From JBEKTY01 sp049515555 (GTDB taxonomy: Bacteria > Planctomycetota > Planctomycetia > Pirellulales > Thermoguttaceae), in the NCBI GenBank assembly GCA_049515555.1, contig JBEKTY010000010.1, positions 17,098 to 81,097 of the forward strand: a stretch of DNA of 64,000 bases, read 5' to 3'. The notes beneath the pieces are model-generated. The model was not told where the DNA came from and searched no databases. It saw only the letters and a list, made by a program, of their open reading frames with translations. Below, one piece after another: positions 28,756 through 35,958 of this stretch. Positions within the stretch are counted from its first letter, which is position 1, and each line of letters starts with the position of its first letter. Made by a program: the position numbers and the translations under genes.

Positions 28756-31200
28756 CTAATCGCTCAACCCGGCGGCAACCATGCCTGCCAATAGCGCCAA
28801 CCCGGCCACCATGGCGAGCATTCCCAGCGCCCTGATCAACCACAAGGCTTTGTAACCGGGACTCGTGGCGCGGATCGCCTCCAGCCCGCCCTGCCGCCGT
28901 AAACGATCGAAGAAAGCGGGGCGCTCGTCACGGAACTCGTCCTCGCTGATCCGGCCCGTCATCACCGACATGTCGGCAGGGAACTTGTCGGGGCGCAAGT
29001 GCGTGTTGAAGAAGTGAATCGCAAACACGAACCCGGTGGCCAGCAAGGCTTGGGTGGAATGGACCACCTGGGCGATGTTCAGGACCCTGCCCGGCAGGAA
29101 GCGGCAGAAGAAATTGGGGAACCACAGCACCAAGCCCGTAAACCCGATGATAACGATGTCCGCCGCCGCGCCCCAGAAATCGAGTTTCTCCCAATATGCC
29201 CAACGTTCGAAGCCGGGCTTGGGCCCCAAGCCCAGGAACCAGCGCAGCATGGCGAAGCAGTCCCGCAGGTCGCGGAAATTGGGCACCGGAGAATCGGGAC
29301 CGAAAACCACGTCGAGCAGCGACTCGCCCCGGCGGCGGCCGGCCAGGAACTGCCGCACCAACCGGACCATGTAGCTCGCGAAACAGCCGAAGACGACCAA
29401 GGCGAAAACGCGATGCCAGAAGCCGGTCGAAGCAAAACCGCCCCACGCCTGTGCCACTACCTTGGCCCACGGGGCATGACTGTACTTCAGCGGCAGCCCC
29501 GTCAGCGCCAGCCCTAGAAACGCCACGAGCAGGAACGAATGCCCGACGCGGTGGACCATCGAGAACCGCACGTAGGCCGGCCGTGCCGGGTCGAGTCCCC
29601 GCGGCCGGCCCGTCTTCAGGACCTCCACCAGGCCGCGCACGAACCACAAAACGGCATGCAGTCCGAATAGTCCAAACGTCGAGAGAAGGATCGTCAGCAG
29701 CACCACGTACACGCCATGCACCAGCGGGTCGCGCTGGGCATCTCGGTAGTCGGCGTGCGGATCAAAGCTTACGAAGCGCGCCGTAGCATGGGCGTGGCAC
29801 TGCTGACAGGTCTGGAGGCGATTGTCGGCCGCCAGTCGCGAATGCGGATCGGAAACCAGCCGGATGTCGTGGGCGCCATGGCAATCGGAGCACTTGGCGG
29901 CAGGACTGTACCCCAACTCGGTCAACTCGCCGTGGATGCTCAGGGCGTAACGGCTGGAGAGCTTCGCATGGCAGTTCCCGCAGCGATTGGGAAGCTGTCG
30001 GCGAAAGGCGGCCGTTTCCGGAGCCGGTAGGTCGTGCCCCTGGTGGCACGCGGTGCAACTGGGTTTCTGCTTGCCGCTGCCGCCCGGCGCAACTTTCTCG
30101 GCGGCTCCGCCCGGCACCTGCCCGTGCACGCTCGCCGCCAACCTCTCCTCAATAAAACGATGGCACTTGCCGCACGTGGCGGCCACGCGGGAAGGATGCA
30201 GCGAGGAACGCTTGTCCGGAGCCCGGTACACGCCATGTGCCCCGTGACAGTCGGCACAAGCTGGAACCACCAACAGACCCATCCTCGAAAGACCCTGGCC
30301 GTGTACGCTGTCGCGGTACGTTTCCAAACGGTCCTCATGGCAGGCCCCGCACGTGTTCACCTGGTGATCCAGGAACACAGGCGAACGGCTGTCGCGCGCC
30401 GGAAGAATGCGGTGCGACGGGGTGCCGTGACAGCCTCCGCACGCCAAGGGTGTGCCATGCCCGAGCTCGTTCTTGGGCCCCGCCTTGTCGTGCACGCCCT
30501 TGACCAACTCCAGGGCCTCTGCCTGGTGGCACGTGCCGCAGAACTTCCGCATCTCCTCCGCCGACTTCGGCACGCGGAAATCGCCGCTGGCCTGGTGGGC
30601 CTTGATCTCGAACACCGTGGCATCACCGCCGTGACAGTCCTGACAGCGAAGACCCTTTTGCCAGTGGGCATCACCGGCAAAATCCTTCGCTGTGACCAAG
30701 AACCGCACCTGGTCCTTCTCGGTCAGGTTGGCGTGGCACTGTATGCAGGAGTTCTCGTCGTCCGCCATGCGCTTGGTTGCCGGGGGCTTTCCGGTCGAGG
30801 TGAGCGGGGCAGGCTTTTCAGACCTGCTCGGCAGCGTAACGGGCGGGGGCGGCGGTGCCGGCGGGAGTTTCTTGGACGCTTCCCCGGATACCGCAGGCGG
30901 TGGGGGCGGCGCCGGCGGCAGCTTTTTAGATGCCTCGCCGGGTACCGCGGGCGGTGGGGGCGGTGCCGGCGGCAGCTTCTTAAATGCCTCTCCGCTGGTC
31001 GCCGGCGGGGGAGGCGCCGGCGGCAGTTTCTTGAACGCCTCGCCAGGTGCCGCAGGCGGTGGAGGCGGTGCCGGCGGGAGCGACACTTTTTCCGGTTCCG
31101 CCGCGCTGGCCCAACGGGCCGGATTCTCCCCCGCCACCGCCATCAATAAGGCCGGCAGGACCAGCACCGCAAATCGTACCGCCGTTTGCAGGAAGCTCAT
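28756..31200 (-). CDS. 11-heme cytochrome c fused to a membrane cytochrome b (b561/FdhI-like)
   Basis: 814 residues from the ATG at 31200. A signal peptide is followed by five tandem proline-rich units of the type LPPAPPPPPAxxGEAxKK (about residues 40-125). Then come 11 CXXCH sites (first CIQCH, last CQQCH). The C-terminal ~300 residues have six membrane helices with paired His (MVHRVGHSF, FWHRVF, VVHSTQ, AIHFFNTHL), typical of b561/formate-dehydrogenase-gamma type diheme b subunits. It would link quinone in the membrane to periplasmic hemes in one polypeptide. The first heme segment (DDENSCIQCHANLTEKDQ) closely matches the 9-heme protein of the divergent operon. It lies between the c554-like and NapC-like genes. 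Confidence 0.82.
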   Translation of the reverse strand: MSFLQTAVRFAVLVLPALLMAVAGENPARWASAAEPEKVSLPPAPPPPPAAPGEAFKKLPPAPPPPATSGEAFKKLPPAPPPPPAVPGEASKKLPPAPPPPPAVSGEASKKLPPAPPPPPVTLPSRSEKPAPLTSTGKPPATKRMADDENSCIQCHANLTEKDQVRFLVTAKDFAGDAHWQKGLRCQDCHGGDATVFEIKAHQASGDFRVPKSAEEMRKFCGTCHQAEALELVKGVHDKAGPKNELGHGTPLACGGCHGTPSHRILPARDSRSPVFLDHQVNTCGACHEDRLETYRDSVHGQGLSRMGLLVVPACADCHGAHGVYRAPDKRSSLHPSRVAATCGKCHRFIEERLAASVHGQVPGGAAEKVAPGGSGKQKPSCTACHQGHDLPAPETAAFRRQLPNRCGNCHAKLSSRYALSIHGELTELGYSPAAKCSDCHGAHDIRLVSDPHSRLAADNRLQTCQQCHAHATARFVSFDPHADYRDAQRDPLVHGVYVVLLTILLSTFGLFGLHAVLWFVRGLVEVLKTGRPRGLDPARPAYVRFSMVHRVGHSFLLVAFLGLALTGLPLKYSHAPWAKVVAQAWGGFASTGFWHRVFALVVFGCFASYMVRLVRQFLAGRRRGESLLDVVFGPDSPVPNFRDLRDCFAMLRWFLGLGPKPGFERWAYWEKLDFWGAAADIVIIGFTGLVLWFPNFFCRFLPGRVLNIAQVVHSTQALLATGFVFAIHFFNTHLRPDKFPADMSVMTGRISEDEFRDERPAFFDRLRRQGGLEAIRATSPGYKALWLIRALGMLAMVAGLALLAGMVAAGLSD

Positions 31201-31274
31201 TTCCAGCCGGCACAAGACTTGTGTGGACTGCCTACCGGTAATTCACGCCGCCTGGCGCGTGCGCGGACCATTGC

Positions 31275-31820
31275 TCAGGACTTGTCGTACTTCGGATGGT
31301 CCTTGTGGCTTTGCGGCGTATGGCATTGGATGCACACGTTCTGAGGAAGAACCTTGTAAACCGAGCCGCGGACCTCCTTCTCCTCATCCGGCTCCAGTTT
31401 CTTCTTGGTCGTGTACTTCTTGGCGATCTCCTCGTGTTTGCTGCCGGGGCCGTGGCAGGCCTCGCAGGTCGTGCCGAGAAGATTCTGCAGGACTTCGGGT
31501 GTCGTGCCCGCGGCGTAGCCCCCCGCCACGCCGTAGCCCGTGACGTGGCACTTCAGGCACTCCGGATCGCTCTGGTACTTGGCGGTTACGCTTTCCCAAG
31601 CCTCTTTGGCGTGCTTGGTCTTCTTCCACGCCATGAACTGCTTGAAATGGCAGGAGGAACAGCGCTTTGCCCCGGTGTACGTCTGCCCTGTGGGCACCGC
31701 GGGCGCGGCGTACGGTTCGGCCGGCGGCTGCGACCGCACCAGAGTCGGACCTGCCAGCCACACCAGAGTTACGATCCCGGCCGCAACGCCAACAAAACCC
31801 ACCCCTCTGAACCTAGCCAT
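31275..31820 (-). CDS. Tetraheme c554-type cytochrome
   Basis: 181 residues from the second of two adjacent ATGs (31820), which has the better spacing from GGAGG. A signal or anchor helix (about residues 5-27) is followed by four CXXCH sites: CSSCH, CLKCH, CEACH and CIQCH. The arrangement (CSSCHFKQFMAWKKTKHA, CEACHGPGSKHEE) matches the cytochrome c554/c-prime-like family of small periplasmic electron carriers. First gene of the minus-strand operon; the 11-heme/b-type gene follows after 74 bp. It is a plausible soluble shuttle between the membrane complexes and the 14-heme conduit. Confidence 0.85.
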   Translation of the reverse strand: MARFRGVGFVGVAAGIVTLVWLAGPTLVRSQPPAEPYAAPAVPTGQTYTGAKRCSSCHFKQFMAWKKTKHAKEAWESVTAKYQSDPECLKCHVTGYGVAGGYAAGTTPEVLQNLLGTTCEACHGPGSKHEEIAKKYTTKKKLEPDEEKEVRGSVYKVLPQNVCIQCHTPQSHKDHPKYDKS

Positions 31821-32150
31821 CATCGATCCTCCCAATTGTCTTGGTACGAGCTAACTAGCGGCACGACCCGGTTCCCCCGTACGGCAGTGCGACAATAGTA
31901 TACAATGAACGGGGTTTGGCTACGCCGACCGGGAAAAATCTGAGGGTCAGTTTACCCCATGTCGCCACGGTCGTCAACGAATGGTCAGTGGTTTTGTGAA
32001 GCGTTTCGCCGCAGCCTTGATGAATTCGTAACCTTTTCGTGTGTAAAACGTTCCAGCCGGCAGATGTCGCACGAAAGCATGTCGAAAACGGGAAACACGA
32101 CCTGAATGGTGATGAATATTTCGTGGTCCCCCCTGCGGCGCGCTTTACGT

Positions 32151-32179
32151 TTGACTACCCAAGGTCGATCTGGTATAGG
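32151..32179 (+). promoter_or_regulatory. Sigma-70-like promoter of the Rieske-cytochrome b-ccm operon
   Basis: TTGACT and TATAGG are separated by 17 bp, 44 bp before the Rieske ATG. The divergent region 31821-32222 holds no gene. A TATACT box on the minus strand near 31903 may serve the tetraheme operon but lacks a good -35. Confidence 0.55.
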
Positions 32180-32222
32180 GAAATCACTCCGCTGCTCTTC
32201 TTGGCAAATTGGAGATCCCCCA

Positions 32223-32693
32223 ATGACGGAGCCTCTTCCGCGGCGCAACGTGCTCGTGTACTGGTTGGAAACAGCCGTCGCCGCTACGGTGGCGGCCCTG
32301 TTCTATCCGGTCGTTCGCTTCCTGTGGCCCAGGCCGGCTACCAGTTCCGGCGCCCTGGAAGCAATCGCTCCGTTTCGGGCCAACGAGTTGAAGCCGAATC
32401 CGGACGGCACCTGGCCATCCCGATTCACCTTCAATTTCGGCGGCAAGCCCTGTCTGGTCGTTCGCACCCGCGACGGCCAGATCAAGGCCTTCAATGCGGT
32501 GTGTACGCACGTCGAATGCACGGTCGAGTTCCGCGAGCCCACGGGCGACATCTTCTGCAATTGCCACAATGGTCTTTACGACCTGAACGGGCATAACGTG
32601 TCGGGCCCGCCGCCTCGACCGCTGGAAGTCTATAAACTAGACCTTCGGGGCAAGCCCGGGGAGGAGGAGATCGTTGTCTCTCGCAACGCGTGA
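32223..32693 (+). CDS. Rieske iron-sulfur protein of a quinol oxidase complex
   Basis: 156 residues from the ATG at 32223 (GGAGA upstream). One N-terminal membrane anchor (about residues 12-32) is followed by the Rieske fold with the cluster ligands CTHVEC and CNCHNG; the Cys residues also give the usual disulfide. Starts the operon with cytochrome b (20-bp overlap) and the 9-heme cytochrome. Its job is to take one electron from quinol and pass it to the c-type subunit. The order Rieske, cytochrome b, multiheme c replaces the usual cytochrome c1 or f. Confidence 0.92.
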   Translation: MTEPLPRRNVLVYWLETAVAATVAALFYPVVRFLWPRPATSSGALEAIAPFRANELKPNPDGTWPSRFTFNFGGKPCLVVRTRDGQIKAFNAVCTHVECTVEFREPTGDIFCNCHNGLYDLNGHNVSGPPPRPLEVYKLDLRGKPGEEEIVVSRNA

Positions 32694-33789
32694 CGAAGCG
32701 ACCGGCACCACGGCGATGGCCCGAGTGAAAGATTTCCTTTTCGAGCGCCTGGGTTTGGATAGCGCCTTGGCCTTGGCGGCCAAGAAACACGTGCCCGTGC
32801 ACGGCAGCAGTCTCTTTTACTTCCTGGGCGGAATGGCGCTATTCCTGTTCGGCGTGCAGGTCGTGACGGGTATCCTGTTGGCCCTTTATTACAAGCCCTC
32901 GCCCGACCAGGCCTTCGAGAGTGTCCGGGCGATAATGACCGAAATCGACTACGGTTGGCTCTTCCGCTCCGTACATTCCTGGAGCGCCAACCTGCTGATC
33001 GGCGTGTTGTTCTTGCACTTGCTGACGACTTACGTCATGCGGGCCTATCGTCGTCCGCGAGAGGTCACGTGGCTCACCGGGTTCATATTGTTGGTGGTCT
33101 TCCTGGCCTTTGGTTTCAGCGGGTACTTGCTGCCCTGGAACAAGTTGGCGTTTTTCGCCACGCGGGTGGGAACGGCGATCGTGGGTTCGGTGCCGGTCGT
33201 GGGCCGATACCTGTTGCTCGTTGCCCGCAGCGGCGAGAACGTAACCGGCGACACCTTGGCCCGCTTCTACGCCCTGCACGTGGTCGTTCTTCCCTTGACG
33301 ACGATCGTGCTGTTGGGGCTGCACCTGTTTCTCGTGCAGAAACATGGGATGAGCGTTCCGCGTGGCGTGGCCGAGCGTTGCGGCGGGGAAGACAAGGTCC
33401 CCAGCATCCCCTTTGTTCCACATTTCCTGTTGCGCGACATGGTGGGCTGGTACCTGGCATTGGGGATCCTGGCGGCGCTTGCGGCGCTGTTTCCGTGGGA
33501 ATTGGGGCAGAAGGCCGACCCCTTCGGGGCCGCCCCCGCGAACATCAAGCCCGAATGGTACTTCCTGTTCATGTTCCAGGCCCTGAAGCACCTGCCGGCC
33601 CATATCTTCAACATCGAGGGCGAGGTCTTGGGCGTATTGTTCTTCGGGTTCGCCGGTGTCGTGGTCCTGCTGGTTCCTTTCTTGGATTTGGGGGCCGCTT
33701 GCGGCCGCCGGCGCGTGGTGCTCAACCTCCTGGCGGCGCTGGCCGTACTGTTCTTTGTGGTGATGACTGCCTGGGGACTCTGGGAATGA
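32674..33789 (+). CDS. Cytochrome b (b6-type N-terminal plus PEWY C-terminal part)
   Basis: 371 residues from a TTG at 32674, chosen because GGAGGAG lies just before it; the next ATG (32716) has no such site. The start overlaps the Rieske gene by 20 bp. First heme-ligand pair HSWSANLLIGVLFLH has 13 residues between His; the second, HVVVLPLTTIVLLGLH, has 14, the b6f-type spacing. The Qo-site motif PEWYF is present (about residue 293). About eight membrane helices are visible, so the b6 and subunit-IV parts are joined in one chain. It oxidises quinol with the Rieske protein. The stop overlaps the start of the 9-heme gene (ATGA). Confidence 0.92.
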   Translation: MSLATRDEATGTTAMARVKDFLFERLGLDSALALAAKKHVPVHGSSLFYFLGGMALFLFGVQVVTGILLALYYKPSPDQAFESVRAIMTEIDYGWLFRSVHSWSANLLIGVLFLHLLTTYVMRAYRRPREVTWLTGFILLVVFLAFGFSGYLLPWNKLAFFATRVGTAIVGSVPVVGRYLLLVARSGENVTGDTLARFYALHVVVLPLTTIVLLGLHLFLVQKHGMSVPRGVAERCGGEDKVPSIPFVPHFLLRDMVGWYLALGILAALAALFPWELGQKADPFGAAPANIKPEWYFLFMFQALKHLPAHIFNIEGEVLGVLFFGFAGVVVLLVPFLDLGAACGRRRVVLNLLAALAVLFFVVMTAWGLWE

Positions 33790-35342
33790 GAAACCTGCTG
33801 CCGCTTCTGCTGCTTCCTCTCTCGATCGCAATCGCGCTTGCCGCGCCTGCCGTTGAGGATAAGCCCGCGCCTGCCGTTCAGGACAAGACTTTAGGGACGC
33901 TCCCACCACCACCGTTACCACCGCCCCCACCCCCGCAAAAACCCGTCGAAACAAAGGCCCCGGAAGTCAAAACGCCGGCACCCAAGCCGGCAGAGGTCAA
34001 ACCCACGGAAACGAAACCCCGGGCGCCCACGCCTGCGGAAGCAAAGCCGGCGCCCGCCAAACCCGTTGCCGACGAGGAGAATTCCTGCATCCAATGCCAC
34101 GCCAACCTGACTGAAAAGGACCAGACCAGGCTCCTGGTCACGGTCAAGAATCTGGCCGCCGACGTTCACTGGCAGCGGGGGATGCGCTGCCAGGATTGCC
34201 ACGGCGGCGATCCCACCGTGTTCGAGGTCAAGGCCCACCAGGCCACCGGCGAGTTCCGCACCGTCAAGTCGCCGGCCGACGTGCCCGACTTCTGCGGAAA
34301 ATGCCACGCCGACATCGCCTACATGCGGCACTACAAACCGTCGCCGCGGACCGACCAGCTTGCGGAATACTGGACCAGCGGCCACGGGCAGCGCCTGAAG
34401 GGCGGCGACCTGAAGGTGGCCGTCTGCATCTCCTGCCACGACAAGCCGCACGGCTCGGCCCAAGACCAGGGCCCGCACGGCGTTCGCCTGGTCGACGACT
34501 TGGAATCGCCCGTCTATCACACCCGCCTGGCCAAGACCTGCGCCACCTGCCATTCGGACGAGAAGCTAATGGCCGGCCGCCGGTACCACGGGCAACCGCT
34601 AAGTCACGACCAATTTGCAAAGTGGCGCGACAGCGTACACGGCAAGGCCCTGTTGGATAAAGGCGACTTAAGCGCCCCCACCTGCAACAATTGCCACGGC
34701 AACCACGGGGCCCTGCCCCCGCAAATCGACTCGGTGGCCAATGCCTGCGGGGCGTGCCACGGCAAGATCGCCAAGCTGTTCGAGAAGACCCTTATGCGTC
34801 ACAAGTTCGAGCAGGTCGGTCTGCCCGGCTGCGCCACCTGCCACCATGCGCACGACATCCAACAGCCATCCGACGAGATGCTGGGCATGGGGCCCGGCGC
34901 GGCCTGTTTCCAGTGCCATGCCGAGAAAAAACTGGCCGTGACGGGGGCCACCCTCGCCGGGGCGACGACCGCGGCGGCCCTGCGGGCGAGCCTCGATCGA
35001 CTGCGGCAAGGCATGGACCATGCCGACGACACCCTGGCGCAAGCCGAACGCCTGGGCATGGAGGTCAGCCAGCCCCGCTTCGACCTCCGAAAAGCCTCCG
35101 ATGCGCTGACCAACGCCCGTGCGCTGATCCACACCTTTACCGTCCCCACCGTCGAAAAGGCCGTCGACGAGGGTCAGCAAGTCGTGGCCGAGGTCCAGGC
35201 AAAGGCCGAGCACGCCCTGCAAGAACATGCGCATCGGCGGATCTGGCTGGCGGTCTCCCTCCTGCCCATCCTGCTGGTAATCGCCCTGCTCCTGGCCTAC
35301 ATTCGCAGCCTGCCGCCGCCGGAGCAGCCCCGGCATCAATAG
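33786..35342 (+). CDS. Membrane-anchored 9-heme cytochrome c of the Rieske/b complex
   Basis: 518 residues; ATG overlaps the cytochrome b stop by four bases. Signal peptide (about residues 1-20), then a Pro/Lys/Ala-rich spacer to about residue 95. Nine CXXCH sites follow: CIQCH, CQDCH, CGKCH, CISCH, CATCH, CNNCH, CGACH, CATCH and CFQCH. A heme-free helical region (about 380-480) and a C-terminal membrane helix (LLPILLVIALLLAYI) complete it. It is presumably the c-type partner that receives electrons from the Rieske protein, as multiheme c subunits do in several unusual bc complexes. Its first heme segment is shared with the 11-heme/b fusion of the opposite operon, so these two are paralogous at least there. 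Confidence 0.85.
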   Translation: MRNLLPLLLLPLSIAIALAAPAVEDKPAPAVQDKTLGTLPPPPLPPPPPPQKPVETKAPEVKTPAPKPAEVKPTETKPRAPTPAEAKPAPAKPVADEENSCIQCHANLTEKDQTRLLVTVKNLAADVHWQRGMRCQDCHGGDPTVFEVKAHQATGEFRTVKSPADVPDFCGKCHADIAYMRHYKPSPRTDQLAEYWTSGHGQRLKGGDLKVAVCISCHDKPHGSAQDQGPHGVRLVDDLESPVYHTRLAKTCATCHSDEKLMAGRRYHGQPLSHDQFAKWRDSVHGKALLDKGDLSAPTCNNCHGNHGALPPQIDSVANACGACHGKIAKLFEKTLMRHKFEQVGLPGCATCHHAHDIQQPSDEMLGMGPGAACFQCHAEKKLAVTGATLAGATTAAALRASLDRLRQGMDHADDTLAQAERLGMEVSQPRFDLRKASDALTNARALIHTFTVPTVEKAVDEGQQVVAEVQAKAEHALQEHAHRRIWLAVSLLPILLVIALLLAYIRSLPPPEQPRHQ

Positions 35343-35517
35343 GCCTCTTGAATCAGGGCGGGATGACATTCATAGTCTGGTATCTGCCCCGCCGTAAGCT
35401 GCACTCCCCTCACGGCCGGATTCGCTTTGACACAAGTGCCTGAAATGGGTATAGTCCGCCCGCCCGGAGTCTGTCCGGGCCCCGGATTTTGTCCCGGCCG
35501 GCAGGAGGAATTGTGTC

Positions 35518-35958
35518 ATGACGACCGGCAGGAGGCTGGCCATCGGTGGGCTCTTGATCGCGGGGGCCACCGGCTACATGGCCTACGTGGGCGCCGCCAG
35601 CAGTTGGCAATACTACGTGACCGTCGATGAATGTCTGGCGGGGGCGGGCAGAATGGCCGGAGACCGGGTCCGCGTCAGCGGCAAGATCAGCCCGAGCTCG
35701 CTGCGGATTGCCGATGATCGCCAGGAGGCGCACTTCGCGCTGGCGGGCAAGGCGGGGAAGCTGGCGGTAAGCTGCCGCGGGCCGTTGCCCGATAATCTGG
35801 CCGAAGGTGTCGAGGTGGTCGTGGAAGGCCGGCTGGACGATGGGGGAGTTCTGCGCGGCGAGAAGGTCCTGACGCGCTGTGCCGGCAAGTACCGATCGCT
35901 AGCCGGCGCCGGCACTGCGCAAGGCGGCCGGCCGGCCGGGCCGGAGGAAGGCCGATGA
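35518..35958 (+). CDS. ccmE: Cytochrome c maturation heme chaperone CcmE, CXXXY type
   Basis: 146 residues; GGAGGA before the ATG. An N-terminal membrane anchor (about residues 8-25) is followed by the OB-fold heme-chaperone domain (VRVSGKI, VVVEGRLDDGGVLRGEKVLTRC). The heme-binding motif, normally HXXXY, reads CAGKY (about residues 121-125), so Cys replaces His. CXXXY CcmE proteins are known from the System I variant of some sulfate reducers and archaea. The stop overlaps the ccmF start (ATGA). It accepts heme from CcmC/D and passes it to CcmF. The gap of 175 bp after the 9-heme gene leaves room for a separate promoter, but same-strand order suggests one operon. Confidence 0.9.
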   Translation: MTTGRRLAIGGLLIAGATGYMAYVGAASSWQYYVTVDECLAGAGRMAGDRVRVSGKISPSSLRIADDRQEAHFALAGKAGKLAVSCRGPLPDNLAEGVEVVVEGRLDDGGVLRGEKVLTRCAGKYRSLAGAGTAQGGRPAGPEEGR

